5,921 bases of DNA, from assembly GCA_021839095.1 (NCBI GenBank), contig JAKCBU010000079.1, positions 1 to 5,921 of the forward strand. Direction: 5' to 3'. Both the position numbers and the translations under genes were made by a program. Shown piece after piece: positions 5,809 to 5,921 of this stretch. Numbering within the stretch: the first letter of the stretch is position 1; every line of letters starts with the position of its first letter. The notes beneath the pieces are model-generated. The model was given only the letters and a program-made list of their open reading frames with translations, was not told the origin of the DNA and searched no databases. The stretch is from Pseudomonadota bacterium (GTDB lineage Bacteria > Pseudomonadota > Gammaproteobacteria > Acidithiobacillales > Acidithiobacillaceae).

Positions 5809-5921
5809 TCAGAAGAGGCCATAACTCATCACCAACTTGCCCAGAATCAGGGCGGTAAACAACAGAAACAGATAGGAAATGGAGTAGGCAAACATCCGCC
5901 GGGCGTACTGGTCCATCTCCT
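5809..5921 (-). CDS. ctaB: Protoheme IX farnesyltransferase, C-terminal end (5' part outside window)
   Basis: Only the last 36 codons and the stop are present. The residues EMDQYARRMFAYSISYLFLL, then FTALILGKLV and a short tail, match the C-terminal end of haem O synthase (CtaB/CyoE): a basic 'ARR.F.YSI' entry into the final membrane helix. The enzyme is an inner-membrane prenyltransferase that adds a farnesyl group to haem b to make haem O for haem-copper oxidases. The call depends on a short C-terminal pattern, so another polytopic membrane protein cannot be excluded. The Rrf2 regulator gene follows after 157 nt on the same strand; that gap holds a hairpin and a palindrome but no gene I can support. 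Confidence 0.7.
   Translation of the reverse strand, partial: EMDQYARRMFAYSISYLFLLFTALILGKLVMSYGLF

Noticed and set aside
5667..5858. Small plus-strand open frame in the ctaB-Rrf2 gap
   Set aside because: It overlaps the palindrome, the hairpin and the ctaB end; no convincing ribosome binding site or protein-like composition.

Overview
The window is a GC-rich, densely packed chromosomal segment from a proteobacterium. The evidence is the divergent arrangement radC | coaBC-dut, a DgkA of the small Gram-negative three-helix type, and a Dut very close to the E. coli enzyme. The 3' end of a haem farnesyltransferase gene (ctaB/cyoE) at the right edge indicates an aerobic haem-copper oxidase nearby. 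I suspect an Acidithiobacillus-like or related acidophile from the overall look, but nothing here proves the genus. I see no mobile element, CRISPR array, tRNA or rRNA, and no stretch over 300 bases lacks a gene.

Left block (1-2647, all minus strand). Reading in the direction of transcription: radC, dgkA, a PAP2-superfamily membrane protein, a 117-aa single-pass membrane protein with a DUF948-like layout, and a YtxH-like membrane protein cut by the left edge. radC and dgkA overlap by GTGA, and dgkA and the PAP2 gene are 3 nt apart, so these three look co-transcribed. A 189-nt gap with its own plausible sigma70 promoter precedes the DUF948-like/ytxH pair. DgkA makes phosphatidic acid from diacylglycerol. 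PAP2 enzymes normally do the reverse or dephosphorylate polyprenyl phosphates. This PAP2 protein, however, has Gln where the family has its nucleophilic His.

Centre (2680-4381, plus strand). coaBC (coenzyme A biosynthesis) and dut (dUTPase) overlap by 8 nt and diverge from radC across only 32 bp. CoaBC carries two deviations from usual CoaB-domain signatures.

Right block (4420-5921, minus strand). In transcription order: the end of ctaB, a strong hairpin, an Rrf2-family regulator with a cysteine cluster and a perfect 6-3-6 palindrome just upstream of its ribosome binding site, then a stand-alone class I glutamine amidotransferase with its own good promoter and a terminator region that separates it from the convergent dut.

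Overall this is mostly ordinary housekeeping sequence. I found no clear novel multi-gene system. The observations most worth checking are the PAP2 His-to-Gln change, the altered CoaB signatures, and the Rrf2 palindrome.
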